This document shows, one piece after another, positions 14,833-24,138 of a DNA stretch of 32,898 nucleotides. Position numbers and translations under genes: made by a program. Numbering within the stretch: position 1 is the stretch's first letter; each line of letters begins with the position of its first letter. Source of the DNA: Acidimicrobiia bacterium (lineage in GTDB: Bacteria; Actinomycetota; Acidimicrobiia; Spongiisociales; UBA5794); assembly GCA_029287195.1 (NCBI GenBank), contig JARFRN010000253.1:1-32898 (forward strand). Direction: 5' to 3'. Under the pieces are notes generated by a model, which saw nothing but the letters and a program-made list of their open reading frames with translations, was not told where the DNA came from and did not search any database.

Positions 14833-15735
14833 ACCGTTGTAGCTGAAGTGCATCCAGTCCTTCAGTGAGTTCCAGTCGCCGCCCCACTCCCAGCCGATCT
14901 CGCTGAAGGCTTCCACTACGACGTCACCGGCGAATACCATCCCCGGCAGCACCCGCTCCCGGTCGAGGTAGCTCATCGCCAGCTCGGGGAGGATCAGCTC
15001 TCCGTTGACGTACGGGTTGTGAAAGGGATTGATGTCGATCGCCAAGCCGTAGGCGTGCATCGACCAGCCATCAGAGCCGACGGCGGGCCGGCACCCGTAC
15101 GCACCGCTGCCGTTGCCGTCTCCGGTGGGCGGGGCGTCGAGTTCCTCCTGGGTGGTCACCTTGAGCTGCTCGATGGGGAAGCGGGCGGCATGCAGCTTCT
15201 CGAACACACCGACGACGTCCTCGGCGACGGCGGCGTTGACGATCATCTCACCTGTGTGGAACTCGCCGTCGAAGCCATAGTGTGAGATGTTGATGTAGGC
15301 CAGCTCGTCGCGGGTCACCGGACATTCCTCCGTCCACGTGGAGCGGGCGATGACGTCAGCGGGCACAGGGCCGATGGTGGCAACAAACTGGACGTCGGGT
15401 GGTGGCGGCAAGCGGTCGATCGTCTCGAGACGGCGGTCCGCCAGCTCGGGCGGGGTGGGCTGGGCGATGCCGTTCTCTCCATCGGGCCCCAGGGGAAGGA
15501 CGATGGTCCCCAGCCACTCCGGCCGGGCAAACGGCGAGATGGTCGTTGTAGTGACGGGGACCGCTGTTGTCGTGGTCGGCGCAACTGTGGTAGTCGTCGT
15601 TTGCCCCGGCATATCAACCACCGTCGGCGCGGCGGTTGTTTCCGGAAGAGCCGTTGTGGTAACGGCGCTGCTCTCGGAACATCCCGCGAGCAGCACGGCG
15701 ACGAGAGCTGCGAGCGGCAATCGATTCCTGTTCAC
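14827..15735 (-). CDS. M15-type peptidase lipoprotein (D-Ala-D-Ala carboxypeptidase-like)
   Basis: A 302-residue lipoprotein. The signal ends at LAGC (Cys19), and a Thr-rich linker (about 46-66) carries it away from the membrane. The C-terminal domain holds the M15 zinc signature: H227 and D234 in SMHAYGLAIDI and H296 in DWMHF, as in Ply500-like M15C/VanY-type peptidases. The likely substrate is peptidoglycan stem peptide, acting outside the membrane. The GTG at 15735 is chosen because the -10 box TACGCT lies 6 nt upstream; a start at 15756 would have no such signal. It stands alone on its strand. Confidence 0.8.
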   Translation of the reverse strand: MNRNRLPLAALVAVLLAGCSESSAVTTTALPETTAAPTVVDMPGQTTTTTVAPTTTTAVPVTTTTISPFARPEWLGTIVLPLGPDGENGIAQPTPPELADRRLETIDRLPPPPDVQFVATIGPVPADVIARSTWTEECPVTRDELAYINISHYGFDGEFHTGEMIVNAAVAEDVVGVFEKLHAARFPIEQLKVTTQEELDAPPTGDGNGSGAYGCRPAVGSDGWSMHAYGLAIDINPFHNPYVNGELILPELAMSYLDRERVLPGMVFAGDVVVEAFSEIGWEWGGDWNSLKDWMHFSYNGR

Positions 15736-15741
15736 GGCGTC

Positions 15742-15747
15742 AGCGTA
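15742..15747 (-). promoter_or_regulatory. -10 box TACGCT of the M15 lipoprotein gene
   Basis: On the minus strand TACGCT is followed by GACGCC and the GTG at 15735, an exact 6-nt spacing. It supports a leaderless transcript and settles the start choice. Confidence 0.5.
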
Positions 15748-15875
15748 CCGGCGCACTTGGCCTAGGCGTAGCGGTAGCTAGCGACGGTGCTCGACGACTA
15801 CAACAACGGATACATCGGACCGGGCCACTGCAGCGAGTAGCCCGGTAGCGACCAACCTGGGAAGTCCCCTCCCCC

Positions 15876-15905
15876 GAAGCTGCCCCCGACCCCGGGGGCA
15901 GCTTC
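15876..15905 (-). terminator. Strong GC-rich hairpin after rtcB
   Basis: GAAGCTGCCCCC (15876-15887) pairs with GGGGGCAGCTTC (15894-15905), a 12-bp perfect stem with a 6-nt loop, 7 nt past the rtcB stop on the minus strand. There is no U-tract. It is the most likely terminator of the unit ending in rtcB. Confidence 0.6.
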
Positions 15906-15912
15906 TCGTTCC

Positions 15913-17334
15913 TCAACCCTTGACGACACCAACCGGGCGGAGCCGGGCCACCTTTGCAGCCAGCTTGGCCCGGTGGCACACATCGGCCACGGCATCGACG
16001 TCTTTGTAGGCATACGGGGCCTCTTCAGAAAGCAGCTTCACCGAGCCGGGCCGCACCGAGATTCCGTCGTCCTCGAGCCGCAGCCGCACCTCACCACCGG
16101 ACTGCTGCGCCTTGGCTCTCTTGCGGCTCATCAATCGTCCCGCACCGTGCGCCGCAGAGTCGAATGCCGGATTGCCGACCTCGCCCCGCAGCACCCAGGA
16201 GGCAGTTCCCATGCTGCCGGGCACCAGTACCGGCTGCCCGACCGCCCGCAGATCCGGGGGCAGCTCGGGGTGGCCCGGCCCGAAGGCCCGGGTGGCACCC
16301 TTGCGGTGCACGCACAGCTCAGTGGGCCGACCGGCCACATCATGGGTTTCGATCTTGGCCAGGTTGTGGGCAACGTCGAAGACGAGATGCATCCCGGTGC
16401 GCTCGGGTGAGGTCCCGAAGGCGCGGGCGAAAGCATGACGGGCGGCATCGGCGAGGATGTGGCGATTCGCCCAGGCATAGTTGGAGGCGGTCGCCATTGC
16501 GCCCAGATATTGCTCGCCTTCGCGAGATCGCACCGGGACGCAGGCCAATTGTCGGTCGGGCACCGCAATGCCGTAGCGCCGCATGGCGCTGCCCATGAGC
16601 TGGAGCTGATCGGTGCAGGTTTGGTGGCCGAGGCCGCGGGAACCGCAGTGGATCATCACCACCACCATTCCCAGAGCCAGCCCGTATGCCCTGGCCGCCT
16701 CCTCGTCGTGGATCTGATCAACGATCTGCACTTCGAGGAAGTGGTTGCCCGCCCCCAGCGAGCCGATCTGTGACCTGCCCCGGTTGATCGCTTTGTCGCT
16801 GACCCGCGATGGGTCGGCGCCCTTGGAAAGACCGCGCTCTTCGCAGCGTTCCAGGTCGCTCTCCCAGCCGTAGCCGGCATCTAGCGCCGCGGCCGCCCCG
16901 CGTTCGAGGATATCCCTGATCAGCCCGGGGGGAGCTATGCCACCTTTGCCGATACCGCGCGGGATACGCCGGTCGAGCTCGGCCATGATGGTGGCCCGTT
17001 GCTCCTCGAAGTCCTTCTCGGTAAAGCGAGACGCGATGAGGCGGACGCCGCAACAAATATCGAAGCCGACCCCACCGGGTGAGATGACCCCGTCCTCGAC
17101 CGTGGTAGCGGCGACACCACCGATGGGAAAGCCGTAACCCCAGTGGATGTCGGGCATGGCATAGGAAGCCTCGACGATGCCGCGCAGGTGGGCGACGTTG
17201 GCCACCTGGACGGTGGCTCGATCTTGCAGCACCGTCTCGATGAGTGCGTCGGAGGCAAAGACGCGGCCTGGAACCCGCATTGGGTCCCGGCGGGGAATTA
17301 CCCAGACGACGTCGGAGAGGCGCTGTATCTCCAT
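15913..17334 (-). CDS. rtcB: RNA-splicing ligase RtcB
   Basis: A 473-residue RtcB ligase, which joins 2',3'-cyclic phosphate and 5'-OH RNA ends using GTP and Mn2+. Landmarks are GGVGFDICCGVRL with D92 and C95 (metal ligands), GAGNHFLEVQ, HCGSRGLGHQ, and the GMP-accepting histidine in DSAAHGAGRLMSRK. The start at ATG 17334 is preferred although the open frame extends much further upstream into the archease gene region. No ribosome site is obvious. RtcB works in tRNA splicing in archaea and eukaryotes, and in bacteria in RNA repair. Its upstream neighbour is archease, its known activator. Confidence 0.95.
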   Translation of the reverse strand: MEIQRLSDVVWVIPRRDPMRVPGRVFASDALIETVLQDRATVQVANVAHLRGIVEASYAMPDIHWGYGFPIGGVAATTVEDGVISPGGVGFDICCGVRLIASRFTEKDFEEQRATIMAELDRRIPRGIGKGGIAPPGLIRDILERGAAAALDAGYGWESDLERCEERGLSKGADPSRVSDKAINRGRSQIGSLGAGNHFLEVQIVDQIHDEEAARAYGLALGMVVVMIHCGSRGLGHQTCTDQLQLMGSAMRRYGIAVPDRQLACVPVRSREGEQYLGAMATASNYAWANRHILADAARHAFARAFGTSPERTGMHLVFDVAHNLAKIETHDVAGRPTELCVHRKGATRAFGPGHPELPPDLRAVGQPVLVPGSMGTASWVLRGEVGNPAFDSAAHGAGRLMSRKRAKAQQSGGEVRLRLEDDGISVRPGSVKLLSEEAPYAYKDVDAVADVCHRAKLAAKVARLRPVGVVKG

Positions 17335-17392
17335 ACCCTTAGTCTGCCCGGTGCCGTTACGACCTGGTAGAGGAAACCGGCCCGACACGAAA

Positions 17393-17809
17393 CTAGACGT
17401 CAAAGTAGACCCGGCCGTACCAGCCGGCTTCGGTTTCCACCGCGGCAACGTCGTGATAGGTAACGGCCTTGATCGGCGGTCCGACGAGCTCGACGGCCGT
17501 GTTGCCGACTCCGGTGGCGGTGACGCGGACCCCAAGGGGGCCCGTTGTCGCGATGTCGAAACGGTAGAAGAAGAGGTCCTCCACTTCGGATTGGTAGATC
17601 AGCTCGGAGAGCGTATCGACAACGAGTTCGCGATTGTCCGTGGAATCGACCTCGACCGTGACGGCTCGGTCCGCGCTGCCGGGCTGGGGACGCCCCATCA
17701 GCTCGAACATGCCTGTGGCGAGTTCGCACAGCAGCTCGGGAAACGAGGCGGCGGTGGCTTCGATCCCCGTGTCGGCGGTGTGTGACAAGACGGTGTAAGG
17801 CAACAGCAA
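17393..17809 (-). CDS. Archease, RtcB cofactor
   Basis: A 138-residue archease with the diagnostic opening YTVLSHTADTGIEA, where D13 is the metal-binding aspartate, and PELLCELATGMFELM. Further conserved parts are LVVDTLSELIYQSEVEDLFFYRF and the C-terminal IKAVTYHD near the end. Archease speeds RtcB guanylylation and broadens its nucleotide use. The start is TTG at 17809 (or TTG 17803); no strong ribosome site is present. It sits 15 nt after the PRT/hydrolase gene and 58 nt before rtcB on the same strand, so an archease-rtcB operon is likely. Confidence 0.9.
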   Translation of the reverse strand: MLLPYTVLSHTADTGIEATAASFPELLCELATGMFELMGRPQPGSADRAVTVEVDSTDNRELVVDTLSELIYQSEVEDLFFYRFDIATTGPLGVRVTATGVGNTAVELVGPPIKAVTYHDVAAVETEAGWYGRVYFDV

Positions 17810-17824
17810 ACGGCTTCCGGCGGG

Positions 17825-19390
17825 TTACCGGTCGCGCTCCTCCTCGGCTTCTGGTCCCAGCTCCAGGTTATCGCCGGTGAAGGTCTCCTCGTCGGGCGAG
17901 CCTTCGCGCAAGGCATCAGCGGGCAGGGTGGCGTCGGGGTCGGCGAACACTTCGATTCCCTGGGCTTCCTCCCGAGCCCGTTCCAGAAACCCACCGGGTG
18001 CCGGGTCCCCAAAAACGTCTACGCCCTCAGCTTCCTCCCGGGCATGCTCCATGTGGGGATCACGTTCGACGAGGTCGGTGTGGTGCCGAGGCTGCAGCGT
18101 CTTGCCGATGTGGTCGAGGAACCAGTCACGCGCCAGGACAACGACTTCGTCTAGGGCGCCGAGCTCTTCGAAGAGATGCGTTGCTCCGGGAACGACGACG
18201 AGCCGGTTCTCGCACTTCAGGTGTTGGCGGGCTTCCTCGTTGAGCTCGATGACAACGTCATCACGGCCGCCGACGATGAGCAGGGTGGGGGGCTTCACCG
18301 CAGGCAGTCGCACGAGGGCAAGGTCGGGCCGGCCGCCGCGCGAGACGATGGCCGAGATGGTGGCATTGGGTTCGGTGGCAGCCCACAGCGCTGCCGCGGC
18401 TCCGGTACTGGCCCCGAAGTAGCCGATGGACGGTTGCGGTACGCCGAGGTAACTCCGCAGCCACTTGGTTGCCTGGGCGAGGCGGGTTCCCAGCATGGGA
18501 ATGTCGAAGACGTTGGCGCGGTCGGCTTCTTCCTCGGGTGTGAGCAGGTCGAAGAGGAGGGTTCCCAGCCCGGCCTTGTGGAGTTCGCCGGCGACGTAGC
18601 GGTTACGGGGACTGTGCCGACCACTGCCGCTGCCGTGGGCAAAGATGATGACACCACCCGCTTCGGCAGGCAGGGTCAGGTGCCCGGCAAGCTGAAGGGG
18701 CCCGATGTCCACTTGGACCTGCTCGTCCCTGAGATTTGCTGCAATGCCCGGGCGGGCGGACGCTGCGGCGAGGAGGCGGGCCACTTCCTCGTCGCTGGTT
18801 TGCGTGAAATCCGTGTAGAACTCTCCGATTGCCCAGAAGTGGGTCGGGGTAGAAACGCAGTACACATCGTCGGCGTCGCCGCGCAGCCTGGCGACGGTGT
18901 CGGGCGGCGCCACCGGAGTTGCCACCACCACCCACCGTGCGCCGTGGGCCCGGGCAACCTGGCAGGCGGCGCGAACGGTGGATCCGGTGGCGATGCCGTC
19001 ATCGATGATCAGGGCAGTGCGGCCGCTGAGTGGAACACGGGGCCGGCCACCGCGGAAGAGTTCGACACGCCGTTGCAGCTCGACACGCTCCCGTTCCTCG
19101 ACCATGTCGAGCTCCGCTGGTTCGATGCCCGCACCCTTTACGACTTCCTCGTTGAGGACCCGCACATCGTCTTCGCCGATGGCGCCCATGGCGAGTTCGG
19201 GTTGGAAGGGAACTCCGAGCTTGCGCACGATGATGACGTCGAGCGGGAAATCGAGGACAGTGGCGACCTCATAGGCGACGGGGACTCCGCCCCGGGGCAG
19301 ACCGAGCACGACACTGTCTTTGGCGAGGTCTTGCTGCTCGAGAAACTCGGCAAGCCGGCGGCCGGCGTGAATTCGGTCGGAAAAGCGCAT
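17825..19390 (-). CDS. Phosphoribosyltransferase/dienelactone hydrolase fusion with repeated acidic tail
   Basis: A fusion of about 521 residues. Residues 1-200 are a PRTase-fold domain with the PRPP-binding block TALIIDDGIATGSTVRAA. From about 215 an alpha/beta hydrolase of dienelactone-hydrolase type follows, with FAHGSGSG, the nucleophile elbow GYFGASTGAAAA, an Asp in VGGRDDVVIEL, and a His in VPGATHLFEE. The C-terminal tail repeats AREEA(E/Q)G(V/I)(D/E)VF(G/A)DP twice and is acidic, ending in EEERDR. The two-domain fusion is common in actinobacteria; its substrate is unknown. Start ATG 19390 is chosen for GGGGG 6 nt upstream; 19402 and 19414 are alternatives. It precedes archease by 15 nt. 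Confidence 0.8.
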   Translation of the reverse strand: MRFSDRIHAGRRLAEFLEQQDLAKDSVVLGLPRGGVPVAYEVATVLDFPLDVIIVRKLGVPFQPELAMGAIGEDDVRVLNEEVVKGAGIEPAELDMVEERERVELQRRVELFRGGRPRVPLSGRTALIIDDGIATGSTVRAACQVARAHGARWVVVATPVAPPDTVARLRGDADDVYCVSTPTHFWAIGEFYTDFTQTSDEEVARLLAAASARPGIAANLRDEQVQVDIGPLQLAGHLTLPAEAGGVIIFAHGSGSGRHSPRNRYVAGELHKAGLGTLLFDLLTPEEEADRANVFDIPMLGTRLAQATKWLRSYLGVPQPSIGYFGASTGAAAALWAATEPNATISAIVSRGGRPDLALVRLPAVKPPTLLIVGGRDDVVIELNEEARQHLKCENRLVVVPGATHLFEELGALDEVVVLARDWFLDHIGKTLQPRHHTDLVERDPHMEHAREEAEGVDVFGDPAPGGFLERAREEAQGIEVFADPDATLPADALREGSPDEETFTGDNLELGPEAEEERDR

Positions 19391-19435
19391 AACAACCCCC
19401 ATGAGGTGTAGCACCTATCACCAATCCTATCGGGC

Positions 19436-19452
19436 CGGTTCCGAACGAACCG
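19436..19452 (-). terminator. Weak hairpin between dhaM and the PRT fusion
   Basis: CGGTTC (19436-19441) pairs with GAACCG (19447-19452) with a 5-nt loop in the gap between the two genes. It is too short to settle whether transcription stops here. Confidence 0.25.
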
Positions 19453-19477
19453 GGCGGCTCGCTCGGGGAGGGGAACA

Positions 19478-21907
19478 CTACGGTCGCCGCTTCCCCACCA
19501 GCCCCCGCACCTCCGCTGCAGATTCGAGAGCCAAAGCCTCGGCCACCAGCGCCTTTGCGTCGACCTGCGCCCAGAGCCGAACTTCATCTTTGACGGCGGC
19601 TACGGCGAATCGGGTAACACTCAGCTCGTCCACGCCGAGCCCGACCAGCAGCGGCACCGCAGCAAGGTCGGCTGCCAGCTTGCCGCAGACCGCAACCTTG
19701 GTAGGTCCGGCAACTGCGGTCACGCGCTGCATCAGCCGCAGCACCCCGGGGTCGAGCGCATCCGCCAGATGGGCAACCTGTTCGTTTCCCCGTTCGGCTG
19801 CGAGGGAATACTGGGCGAGATCGTTCGTGCCGATGCTGACGAAGTCGACCCTGGAGGTGAATGCCGCTGCATTGGCAGCCACCGCCGGCACCTCGACCAT
19901 GATCCCCACCTCGAGCTGCTCGGGGCGGCCGCCTTGTGCCGCATACGCCTCGTCGAGGGCCGCCAGCGCCTGCTCCAATTCGGCGACGGCCGTGACCATG
20001 GGGAACATCACCGAGATTGGGTGGTCGCGGGCCACTCCGACAATTGCATGTAGCTGTTGCCGGAGTAACTCTGGGTGCAGCAAGCTGAGCCGGATTCCGC
20101 GAACACCGAGGAATGGGTTGTCCTCGTGCGGAATCGGGATGTAGCCGATCGGCTTGTCTCCGCCGACGTCGAGGGTGCGGATCGTGAGGCGGCGTCCTCC
20201 GATCGCTTCGGCGATCCGGCGATACTCTGCCTCCTGTTCGCCCGGCGTCGGCGGTTCCGTCCGGTTGATGAAGAAGAACTCGGTGCGAAGCACCCCGACA
20301 GCATCCGCCCCGCTGGCGGCAACCGCGGCGACATCAGCGGCAGACCCGATGTTGGCGGCGACTTCGATGGTGGCACCGTCGGTTGTGACCGCCGGCTGGT
20401 GCGCTCGACTGTGGGCTGCGGCAGCAGCCGCAGTCTGGCGGCGCTGCTCGGATCGGTAGTGCTCGAGCGTGGCCGCCGGCGGGTCGATCAGCACGGTTCC
20501 TTCGGAGCCGTCGATGACCATCTCTGTGCCGTCGGCAATGTCGAGCACAGAGTTGCCGGCGGCAACTACCGCCGGGATACCGAGCGACTGGGCCAAGATG
20601 GCGGTGTGCGAGGTGGGCGAGCCGCGGGCGGTGACGATGCCGCCGACCACTGCAGCATCGAACTGGGCAACCTCGGCCGGGGTGAGCTCAGCGGCGACCA
20701 CGATCCCCCGTTGCGACACCACGTGGTGCTCCCTGCCGAGCAGGTGCCGCAGCAGCTGGTTACGGACGCCCCGTACGTCGGTCGCCCGGGCTTGCAGGTA
20801 GGGATCGTCGAGCTGCGCCCATTCCGTTTCGACTTCTTCCAGCGTCGCACTCCAGGCGGCGGCAGCCGACACCCCATCAGCGATTGCTGCTTTGACCGCA
20901 CCAACGATCTCCTCGTCGTCGAGCAGCAGCTCGTGGGCATCGAAGATGTCGGCGCCGGCCCGGGTGGCAGCTCCGAGCAAACGATTGCGAGTTCGGCCGA
21001 TCTCATCGCGGGTGGCGGCCAATGCCTCCTGCGAGCTGCGCCACTCGGCCTCTGGGTTTGAGGCGATGAGTTCTGGCAGCACCATGTCATCCTCGCGAAT
21101 GCTCCACTTGGGTCCGATCCCGATACCCGGCGACGCCGGGAGTGGTCTTCCCGCAGCTGCAGCTTGCAACCGCGGGGCCGCGGCGTCGGATGCTTGCTCG
21201 AAATCGCGAGCGACCAGCGCCTGCAGCGTTGCGAGCACCCGGCGAGCTTGTGGTCCGGACGCCGTCACTTCGACTTCATGACCTTGCCGGGCGCCGATGG
21301 CGGCAACCCGGCTCAGGCTGGCCGCAGGTACAAAGCCCGAGCCGGTGGTGACATTTCGAATCTGCACGCCGGCGTCGAAGCGCTTGACCGCAGCCACCAG
21401 GCGGGCGGCGGGGCGGGCGTGGAGACCGTGAGGTGGGGTGACGGTGAAGCTGATCCGCTCGCCGGCGGCATCGGCAGTCTCGTCGGGCGTGGTGGCAGCA
21501 AGCCCGAGGTGCACTTCTTTCCCGTACAGGCCGGCGGCGGCCTCCCGCATGACCACATCCGCAGGTTCCCCGGCGGCGGCTTGCACCACGGCAGCCACCA
21601 AGCCCTCGACCAGCGGAGCTGCGGAGAGGTGGACACGGCTGCGCAGCTCGGGATCGATGAAGTCGAGCGCGGTTTCGGTGCTGAGGACGGCGCTTCCCAG
21701 GTCCATCAGCACTACTACCCCGCCGCCATCGTCGACCTGCTCGATGGCGGTTTTGACCGCAATGGCATCGGTCCCGTAGCCGTCATCGGCAGCAGCCCCG
21801 GCGGCGATGGCGATTTGGGGTGGTTGGCCGGGAACCATCTCCAGGGCGAGGTCGACGGCAGCGCGAGCCAACTCCGGGCTATGGGCAACGACGACCAGGC
21901 CGACCAT
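19478..21907 (-). CDS. dhaM: DhaM: EIIA + HPr + complete enzyme I fusion
   Basis: An 809-residue phosphotransfer protein of the PEP-dependent dihydroxyacetone kinase. Residues 1-130 are EIIA (DhaM-type) with active H9 in VVAHSPEL. Residues 150-235 are HPr with H163 in GLHARPA. From 255 on comes enzyme I, with the phosphohistidine H434 in GSPTSHTAIL, the PEP-binding VEVPAVAANA and SIGTNDLAQYSLA, and active-site C741 in VCGKLAADLAAV. E. coli DhaM has a truncated EI part; here EI looks complete, so one chain may carry phosphate from PEP to DhaL. It starts 9 nt after dhaL. Confidence 0.93.
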   Translation of the reverse strand: MVGLVVVAHSPELARAAVDLALEMVPGQPPQIAIAAGAAADDGYGTDAIAVKTAIEQVDDGGGVVVLMDLGSAVLSTETALDFIDPELRSRVHLSAAPLVEGLVAAVVQAAAGEPADVVMREAAAGLYGKEVHLGLAATTPDETADAAGERISFTVTPPHGLHARPAARLVAAVKRFDAGVQIRNVTTGSGFVPAASLSRVAAIGARQGHEVEVTASGPQARRVLATLQALVARDFEQASDAAAPRLQAAAAGRPLPASPGIGIGPKWSIREDDMVLPELIASNPEAEWRSSQEALAATRDEIGRTRNRLLGAATRAGADIFDAHELLLDDEEIVGAVKAAIADGVSAAAAWSATLEEVETEWAQLDDPYLQARATDVRGVRNQLLRHLLGREHHVVSQRGIVVAAELTPAEVAQFDAAVVGGIVTARGSPTSHTAILAQSLGIPAVVAAGNSVLDIADGTEMVIDGSEGTVLIDPPAATLEHYRSEQRRQTAAAAAAHSRAHQPAVTTDGATIEVAANIGSAADVAAVAASGADAVGVLRTEFFFINRTEPPTPGEQEAEYRRIAEAIGGRRLTIRTLDVGGDKPIGYIPIPHEDNPFLGVRGIRLSLLHPELLRQQLHAIVGVARDHPISVMFPMVTAVAELEQALAALDEAYAAQGGRPEQLEVGIMVEVPAVAANAAAFTSRVDFVSIGTNDLAQYSLAAERGNEQVAHLADALDPGVLRLMQRVTAVAGPTKVAVCGKLAADLAAVPLLVGLGVDELSVTRFAVAAVKDEVRLWAQVDAKALVAEALALESAAEVRGLVGKRRP

Positions 21908-21916
21908 CGCCGCCGC

Positions 21917-22549
21917 CTAGGGCAGCGCCGCCGCAGCCGCCGCAAACAGCAAGGCCGTCGAGGTGGCTCCGGGGTCCTGATGGCCGATGCTGCGTTCGCC
22001 TAGGTAGCTGGCCCGGCCCTTCTTGGCCAGCATCGGGATGGTGTCGTCTCTTCCCTGCTCGGCGGCGGCTCGAGCCTGCTGGAGGGCCCCCGCCAGCTCG
22101 TGTCCAGAGTCGATGGCAGCGTTGTAAGCGCTGGTGGCGGGAGCCATTGCATCGAACATGGTCTTGTCGCCTGGCTCGGGTTTGCCCCGGGCAACAACTC
22201 CTTCGAGGCCGGCAAGGAACGCCTCCCCGAGTCGCGCGGCGTTGAGTTCCGCCACGTCACCAGCGTTGATGCCGAATCGCAGGAAGTAGGTGCCGTACAG
22301 CGGGCCGGCGGCTCCCCCTACGCTCGATACCAGCGTCATCCCCACCTTGTTGAACAGATCCGCCACCCGGGTGAACTCCTCGTTGTCGAGGACCGTCACC
22401 ACAGCCCGCATGCCACGATCCATATTGATGCCGTGGTCGGCGTCGCCGATGGCCGAGTCGAGTTGAGTGAGGTAGTCCTTGTTCTCGGCGATCAGCTTGG
22501 CGAACTCGCGCAGCCATGCCTGCAGGCTGTGGAGGCGAACCGCAGCCAC
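21917..22549 (-). CDS. dhaL: DhaL: ADP-binding subunit of dihydroxyacetone kinase
   Basis: A 210-residue DhaL with the Mg-ADP binding motif LDSAIGDADHGINMDRG, and VGGAAGPLYGTYF. It ends with HQDPGATSTALLFAAAAAAL, conserved in DhaL proteins. In the PEP-dependent kinase ADP is a permanent cofactor rephosphorylated by DhaM, and its phosphate is then passed to dihydroxyacetone in DhaK. The start is GTG at 22549, 4 nt after the dhaK stop, and GGGGAG lies upstream. It is followed by dhaM after 9 nt. Confidence 0.93.
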   Translation of the reverse strand: MAAVRLHSLQAWLREFAKLIAENKDYLTQLDSAIGDADHGINMDRGMRAVVTVLDNEEFTRVADLFNKVGMTLVSSVGGAAGPLYGTYFLRFGINAGDVAELNAARLGEAFLAGLEGVVARGKPEPGDKTMFDAMAPATSAYNAAIDSGHELAGALQQARAAAEQGRDDTIPMLAKKGRASYLGERSIGHQDPGATSTALLFAAAAAALP

Positions 22550-22553
22550 CAGG

Positions 22554-23552
<999 letters not shown>

Positions 23553-23698
23553 GGTGGCTCCATGTCTCGTCGGCGATGCCGCAGCGACGGCCTACCCAGA
23601 AGATAACCCGCCGTGAGCGAGGTACAGCATTCTGGTGAGCGTTGTGCGCTTTTGTCGTTGCCGCGCGATACGGTGGTGATGGCAGAACAAGGAGGGTC

Positions 23699-24052
23699 AT
23701 GCGGATCCAATCAGGCCAGCTGGTCGCCCTGGGATACGGCAGGTATGTCCGCTCGGATGAAATCGTTGCCATCGAGCCCATTACCGAGGGGCGCGGCCCG
23801 GGGCGGCGGACCCTCGTGTGGGTGCGTGGGGTCACCGACCCCATCGTTGCTTCACGCGCCGAGGGTTCCATCGTCGACGATCTGGTCACTCCGGCCGATG
23901 AAGCCACTCGAATGAAGGCGCAACGCTCGGCTTTGCGACAGATGCTCAAAGCTCTGGAAGGTGTCTCCCCGGGGGTGCGTCGGGTGCTCGGAGAAGAGAC
24001 GGGCGTCGACTTCGCCGACCTGATCCGCGAAGGTCATGAGGTCTTGGGGTAG
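23699..24052 (+). CDS. RemA/DUF370-like small protein (tentative)
   Basis: A 117-residue protein. The ATG at 23699 has AGGAGGG just upstream. The first 60 residues read like RemA (DUF370): LVALGYGRYVRSDEIVAIEPI compares with the RemA lead IGFGN-V...RIIAIV, and GRRTLVWVRG compares with GRRTRAVIITD. The usual middle helix is shortened. A second part (about 62-117) has two helices and ends in LIREGHEVLG. RemA is a transcription regulator in Bacillus biofilm control; this assignment is inferred from pattern only. It diverges from dhaK, which may or may not be its target. Confidence 0.45.
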   Translation: MRIQSGQLVALGYGRYVRSDEIVAIEPITEGRGPGRRTLVWVRGVTDPIVASRAEGSIVDDLVTPADEATRMKAQRSALRQMLKALEGVSPGVRRVLGEETGVDFADLIREGHEVLG

Positions 24053-24126
24053 CCGCTGGTTGTCTCCATTCGGTAGCGAACTCGGTGGCGGCGGGTCCTT
24101 CCGGCCGGCGCATCGGTAGGTGGGTC

Positions 24127-24132
24127 TAGGGT
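24127..24132 (+). promoter_or_regulatory. -10 box TAGGGT of the NuoF-like gene
   Basis: TAGGGT is followed by GTAGAA and the ATG at 24139 (6 nt). No Shine-Dalgarno is seen, so a leaderless transcript is likely. Confidence 0.5.
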
Positions 24133-24138
24133 GTAGAA

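Noticed and set aside
17335-17535. Extended N-terminus of rtcB (67 residues further upstream)
   Set aside because: The extension overlaps the archease gene and shows no RtcB similarity, while MEIQRLSDVVW is a normal RtcB start.
18176-19411. 411-residue plus-strand open frame over the PRT/hydrolase gene
   Set aside because: The opposite frame has PRPP-binding and hydrolase motifs. This one is an antisense frame of a high-GC gene.
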